Shown: in pieces, positions 14,467 to 17,407 of the stretch
Position numbering within the stretch: the stretch's first letter is position 1
Layout of the letters: each line of letters begins with the position of its first letter
Origin: Endomicrobium sp.
Lineage (GTDB): Bacteria > Elusimicrobiota > Endomicrobiia > Endomicrobiales > Endomicrobiaceae
NCBI GenBank assembly: GCA_031264895.1
Contig: JAISDI010000228.1
Location: 1-17,407 of the forward strand
DNA length: 17,407 nt
Direction: 5' to 3'
Notes under the pieces: generated by a model
What the model saw: the letters and a program-made list of their open reading frames with translations, nothing else
Databases searched by the model: none
What the model was told of the DNA's origin: nothing
Position numbers and translations under genes: made by a program

Positions 14467-15651
14467 TTACGTTTTTTTTATAGCCTGCTCTATATCTTCA
14501 ATAATATCTTCCGCGTCTTCTATCCCCGCGCTGAAACGGAAAAATCCGTTATGAAATTCTTCCGGATACAAATACTGCCTTTCGTCATTTTTTCCCAGAT
14601 AAGCTATTAAACTTGTGTCATGCCCTAAAGATACGGCAGACGTAATGACGCGCAAATTGCTTACAAATTTATTGTGAGCGTCGTGGTCTGCTTTTAAAGC
14701 AAAAGACAGAAGTCCGCCAAAACCCGGACTCATCTGCAAAACGGCAGTTTTATGTCCTCTGTGGCTTTCTAATCCCGGGTAAGAAACAAAACTTACCGAC
14801 GGATGATTTTCAAGAAACTGCGCAATTTTTAGAGCGTTTTCATTGTGCTGCTTCATTCTCAGCGGAAATGTGGCCGCGCCTCTCATTATAAGCCAAGCGT
14901 TAAAAGGGCTTATAGTCGCTCCGAGATTTATTTGCGCTTCTTTGCGTATAATGTCCAAATATTCTTTTTTGCCGCTTATGCTTCCACCCATTGCGTCGCC
15001 GTGTCCGTTGATATATTTTGTAAGGCTTTCGACGGAAAAATCCGCGCCGAGTTCCAACGGCCTTTGATTGTAGGGGGAAGCCAAAGTATTGTCCACCGAG
15101 AGCAAAGCATTATTTTTATGCGCAATTTCCGCAATGGCTTTTATATCGGAAATCGAAAGCGTGGGATTTCCGGGCGTTTCTATGTGTATAAGTCTGGTAT
15201 TTGGTTTTACCGCCGCTTTCACCGCTTCCAAATCCGACGTGTCAACAATGGACGTTTCGATTTTATATTTATTATTGAGTAATTCGTTTAAAAGCCTGTA
15301 AACCGCTATATATGTGACGCTTGAAAAAATTACATGATCGCCGCTTTTTAAGAGAGAAAAAAATAATCCGGACAATGCCCCGACTCCGCTTGCAAGAACA
15401 ACGGTATCTTCGGCATTTTCAAAAGATGAAATCTTTTCCTGCAAATATTGCTGATTTACTCCGCCGTTTCTTGTATATAAATTCTGCCCCGCGCCGCTCC
15501 AGTTTATGTCTGTCGGATCGTATGGCAATTCATAACTGTTAGCCATAGTAATAGGCCGCTTTATAGCTTTTGTGTCTATATCTACATCATTACCAGTATG
15601 AACAGCCCTTGTATGAAACCCAAATTCTTTACCATAAATTCTTGCGCTCAT
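14467..15651 (-). CDS. Divergent Cys/Met-metabolism PLP enzyme (O-acetylhomoserine sulfhydrylase- or methionine gamma-lyase-like)
   Basis: 394-residue fold-type I PLP enzyme. PLP Lys212 is in SLTKYINGHGDAMGG; Tyr59 and Arg61 (YTRNGG) match the cofactor-phosphate contacts; Tyr114 matches the stacking tyrosine. It departs from the mccB-like neighbour at substrate-facing sites: YTRNGGVNQQ replaces the usual Y-R-GNPT, and TYIAVYR replaces VYGGTFR. The NGHGDA context recalls methionine gamma-lyase and homocysteine synthases. A plausible role is making methionine from O-acetylhomoserine and methanethiol, or releasing methanethiol from methionine; sequence alone does not decide. It is first in its operon, directly behind an operator-flanked promoter, with GGAG before ATG. 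An extended N-terminus (residues 1-55) is also unusual. Confidence 0.82.
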   Translation of the reverse strand: MSARIYGKEFGFHTRAVHTGNDVDIDTKAIKRPITMANSYELPYDPTDINWSGAGQNLYTRNGGVNQQYLQEKISSFENAEDTVVLASGVGALSGLFFSLLKSGDHVIFSSVTYIAVYRLLNELLNNKYKIETSIVDTSDLEAVKAAVKPNTRLIHIETPGNPTLSISDIKAIAEIAHKNNALLSVDNTLASPYNQRPLELGADFSVESLTKYINGHGDAMGGSISGKKEYLDIIRKEAQINLGATISPFNAWLIMRGAATFPLRMKQHNENALKIAQFLENHPSVSFVSYPGLESHRGHKTAVLQMSPGFGGLLSFALKADHDAHNKFVSNLRVITSAVSLGHDTSLIAYLGKNDERQYLYPEEFHNGFFRFSAGIEDAEDIIEDIEQAIKKT

Positions 15652-15664
15652 AATAACTCCTAGT

Positions 15665-15719
15665 AAACATATATGAAATACTATAATATTGTTTATCGAT
15701 TGTCAAGTAAACATATATG
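15665..15719 (-). promoter_or_regulatory. Promoter flanked by an AAACATATATG operator pair (PLP-enzyme operon)
   Basis: On the minus strand TTGACA (15701-15706) is followed by TATAGT (15680-15685) after a short 15-bp spacer, or by TAGTAT after 17 bp. CATATATG at 15712-15719 lies 5 bp upstream of the -35 box, the same gap as at 7229-7236. CATATATG at 15668-15675 lies just downstream of the -10 box. All four sites in the window share the 11-mer AAACATATATG. Confidence 0.78.
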
Positions 15720-15740
15720 TATTACAAAATAATAAAAATT

Positions 15741-15777
15741 AAAAATCCCCTGCCGTAGATTCTATCTTAAGCAGGGG
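15741..15777 (-). terminator. Rho-independent terminator of the NifK-like gene
   Basis: On the minus strand a 7-bp CCCCTGC/GCAGGGG stem (15771-15777 with 15747-15753) is followed by ATTTTTAATTTTT. It lies about 50 bp past the stop of the NifK-like gene and before the next operator-flanked promoter, so that gene forms its own transcription unit, at least at its 3' end. Confidence 0.75.
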
Positions 15778-15827
15778 TTAAAGACTAAAGAGGAATGCGG
15801 CTTTTCTAGTTTGCCGTCTGCGAAGAC

Positions 15828-17162
15828 CTATGGGTATGTTGTGAGAGCGGCATTATAAATATCTTCGATCAATCTTAGTCCGCCTTTGTATCCTATGTAT
15901 GGCGTTGTTAGGACTAGTCTGTACGTTGACGGGTGGCCTATTGAGATGAAATCGAATTGTTTTTCTTTTGCAAGCTCTTTGTCCCACGCTCCGCCAAGAA
16001 GCGCGCCGCGTCCGCTGTGATTTGCTTTTCTTATGATGTCCTGCGCAATTCCGCCGTCTGGTTCGAAATAGATTTCTATTTTCTTTTTGTCGGAAATTGT
16101 CGAGGCCGTTTGCAAAATTTTTTGTTGTTCTTGTTCGGGCGTTTGTTCCATAATAAAAAGTTCTTTAGGAACTAGCCCGACTTCGTGAAGTAAAAATTTT
16201 GCGCATCCCAAAACATATCCGCTGTCGCTTAAAATATGAAAAAAATTCGGCAATCCATATCTGAACTCGAGCAGAAAAGTCGCGAGATTGTCTATTTCTT
16301 CATAAAAAGCTTTTTCTTCGCGCGCGATAAAAGCGTTTGCTTTGTTTTCGTCCAATTCCGCGCCTGCTTCTAAAGAATATGCGAGCAGTTCTTTTAAAAA
16401 TTTTGTCGTTTCATTTGAACCTATCGGAAAATACGGAAACTGAAAATAAGGCTGATTATATTTATTTTTCAGATTAACCGTTATTTCAGCCCCATACCAC
16501 GGCGAAATCAAAACATTGAACGCTGCATGAGGAATGGTTTTCCATTCGGCTATTCCGTTTGAATAAGGGCCGAATAAAATATTTACTTTTAATCCTATAC
16601 CCTCGAGAAGCCTTTTTATTTCTTCGAGATTTCCTTTCCAAAACGGATCTTGATAAGGAAGCGAAGCAAAAACATTTACGAGGTTTTTTTTCTTTTGTAC
16701 GGTTTTGTCGTATACTTTGTCTATATATTGGTCTATTATGGCGTTGACAACAAGGCTGTGCGATTGGTAATTCGTATACTTAAAACCTGCGGTATCAACG
16801 TAAACTACGGGTTTTCCCTCATTGGCAAATTCTCTGACAACGGAATTTACGTCGTCGCCAACTATTGCGGAAGTGCAGCCCGTAAGCACAACCTGTAGCT
16901 CGGTATCCAAAACTTTATAGGTATTATCGATTATTTTTTTAAGTTTTTCTTCGCCCCCAAAAACAACTTCGGTTTCGGTAAAATTAGAACAAGGCGAAGT
17001 GCTTCCTCCTGCATACCCCGTAGATCTTTCAAAAAATCCCTGAACCATAGTCCCGCACCCCGGCCCGGAATGAAGTATCGGCACAGCTTTAGGTATTGCA
17101 ACGACAGTCTGCATCCCTCCGATAGCGCACATAAATCTCTGCTGCTCAATAAGTTTTGACAT
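15828..17162 (-). CDS. nifK: NifK-like nitrogenase component 1 subunit
   Basis: 444-residue oxidoreductase of the nitrogenase component 1 family, cytoplasmic, expected to receive electrons from the NifH-like protein. Cys12 (FMCAIGG), Cys36 (SGPGCGT) and Cys96 (LTGCTSAIVGDD) occupy the positions of P-cluster ligands. FGGEEKL near residue 70 and the C-terminal IGHPSTYRL...YIGYKGGLRLIEDIYN resemble NifK rather than NifD, and no cofactor-binding Cys/His pair of the NifD kind is apparent. At 444 residues it is shorter than typical NifK (about 520). It has AAAGGGG before ATG and a terminator after the stop. No NifD-like gene is next to it within the window. Alternatives are a MarK-type or another group IV subunit; family membership is firm, the subgroup is not. 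Confidence 0.88.
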   Translation of the reverse strand: MSKLIEQQRFMCAIGGMQTVVAIPKAVPILHSGPGCGTMVQGFFERSTGYAGGSTSPCSNFTETEVVFGGEEKLKKIIDNTYKVLDTELQVVLTGCTSAIVGDDVNSVVREFANEGKPVVYVDTAGFKYTNYQSHSLVVNAIIDQYIDKVYDKTVQKKKNLVNVFASLPYQDPFWKGNLEEIKRLLEGIGLKVNILFGPYSNGIAEWKTIPHAAFNVLISPWYGAEITVNLKNKYNQPYFQFPYFPIGSNETTKFLKELLAYSLEAGAELDENKANAFIAREEKAFYEEIDNLATFLLEFRYGLPNFFHILSDSGYVLGCAKFLLHEVGLVPKELFIMEQTPEQEQQKILQTASTISDKKKIEIYFEPDGGIAQDIIRKANHSGRGALLGGAWDKELAKEKQFDFISIGHPSTYRLVLTTPYIGYKGGLRLIEDIYNAALTTYP

Positions 17163-17407
17163 TTTTATTACCCCTTTGTTATGATAACCACAATTATTAA
17201 TTAGTAATTAACAACAAGTCCTTGCGGGCGCTTGTGCATGGCATTTTAGAACGACAACGACACAAAGACTACCCCGTCCGCTTCGCGTCCACCCCTTCAC
17301 AGAACTATACTTGACCCACAAAATCATACAAAGCATTCTCTATATGCTAATAAGATATTAAGTACATTAAGCCCTTCCCAAATTGTTTTCACTCCCGGCG
17401 GGCCATC
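17163..17407. other. Upstream region of the NifK-like gene with palindrome and intergenic repeat
   Basis: No ORF is convincing here. TTAATTA-G-TAATTAA (17197-17211) is a near-perfect palindrome about 35 bp before the start codon, a candidate operator; no AAACATATATG site is present. Positions about 17225-17305 contain the dispersed repeat related to 4207-4238 and to 11704-11732. No strong promoter could be assigned. Confidence 0.4.

Noticed and set aside
5878..17162. A standard N2-fixing nif operon
   Set aside because: Only H-, B-, K- and X-like genes are present, without a D, E or N homologue in the window, and they are interspersed with sulfur amino-acid genes; N2 fixation is not excluded but cannot be called.

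Overview
The window looks like a low-to-moderate GC, Gram-negative (diderm) anaerobe. It carries an autotransporter adhesin with chlamydial-Pmp-like GGAI/FxxN repeats, an OprB-type porin, and a set of divergent nitrogenase-like genes. This mixture fits Endomicrobia (phylum Elusimicrobiota), where a group IV nitrogenase has been reported. The assignment is an inference from gene content; there is no rRNA marker here.

Layout. On the plus strand, positions 1-4202 hold the 3' part of a very large autotransporter whose start lies outside the window. It is followed by an intergenic stretch with a strong terminator. From 4520 to 17162 every gene is on the minus strand. Read in transcription order they are: a NifK-like nitrogenase component 1 protein with its own terminator (17162-15828); a promoter flanked by two copies of AAACATATATG; a divergent Cys/Met-metabolism PLP enzyme, a small NifX-like protein, an MccB-type cystathionine lyase/synthase and an MccA-type cystathionine beta-synthase, closely spaced or overlapping (15651-12027); a 414-bp intergenic block with an inverted repeat; a compact NifB radical-SAM protein (11612-10722) and a possible 40-aa ORF; two MetQ paralogues, MetN and MetI, a methionine-type ABC importer (10487-7257); a second promoter flanked by the same AAACATATATG pair; a second NifX-like protein and a NifH-like iron protein (7152-5878); and an OprB-like porin (5710-4520) behind a structured leader.

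How the genes may work together (inference). NifH-, NifB- and NifK-like proteins interleaved with methionine/cysteine interconversion enzymes and a methionine-type importer point to organosulfur chemistry rather than, or as well as, N2 fixation. The closest known precedent is the methylthio-alkane reductase (Mar) system, a nitrogenase-like enzyme that releases methanethiol from methylthio compounds for methionine synthesis. Here the divergent PLP enzyme could capture or release the thiol, MccA/MccB could move sulfur from homocysteine to cysteine, and MetNIQ and the porin could supply substrate. The shared operator pair in front of the PLP/NifX-like unit and the NifX-like/NifH unit is sequence evidence that two separated parts of the cluster share one regulator. 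No NifD-like subunit is visible, so the catalytic complex is incomplete in this window.
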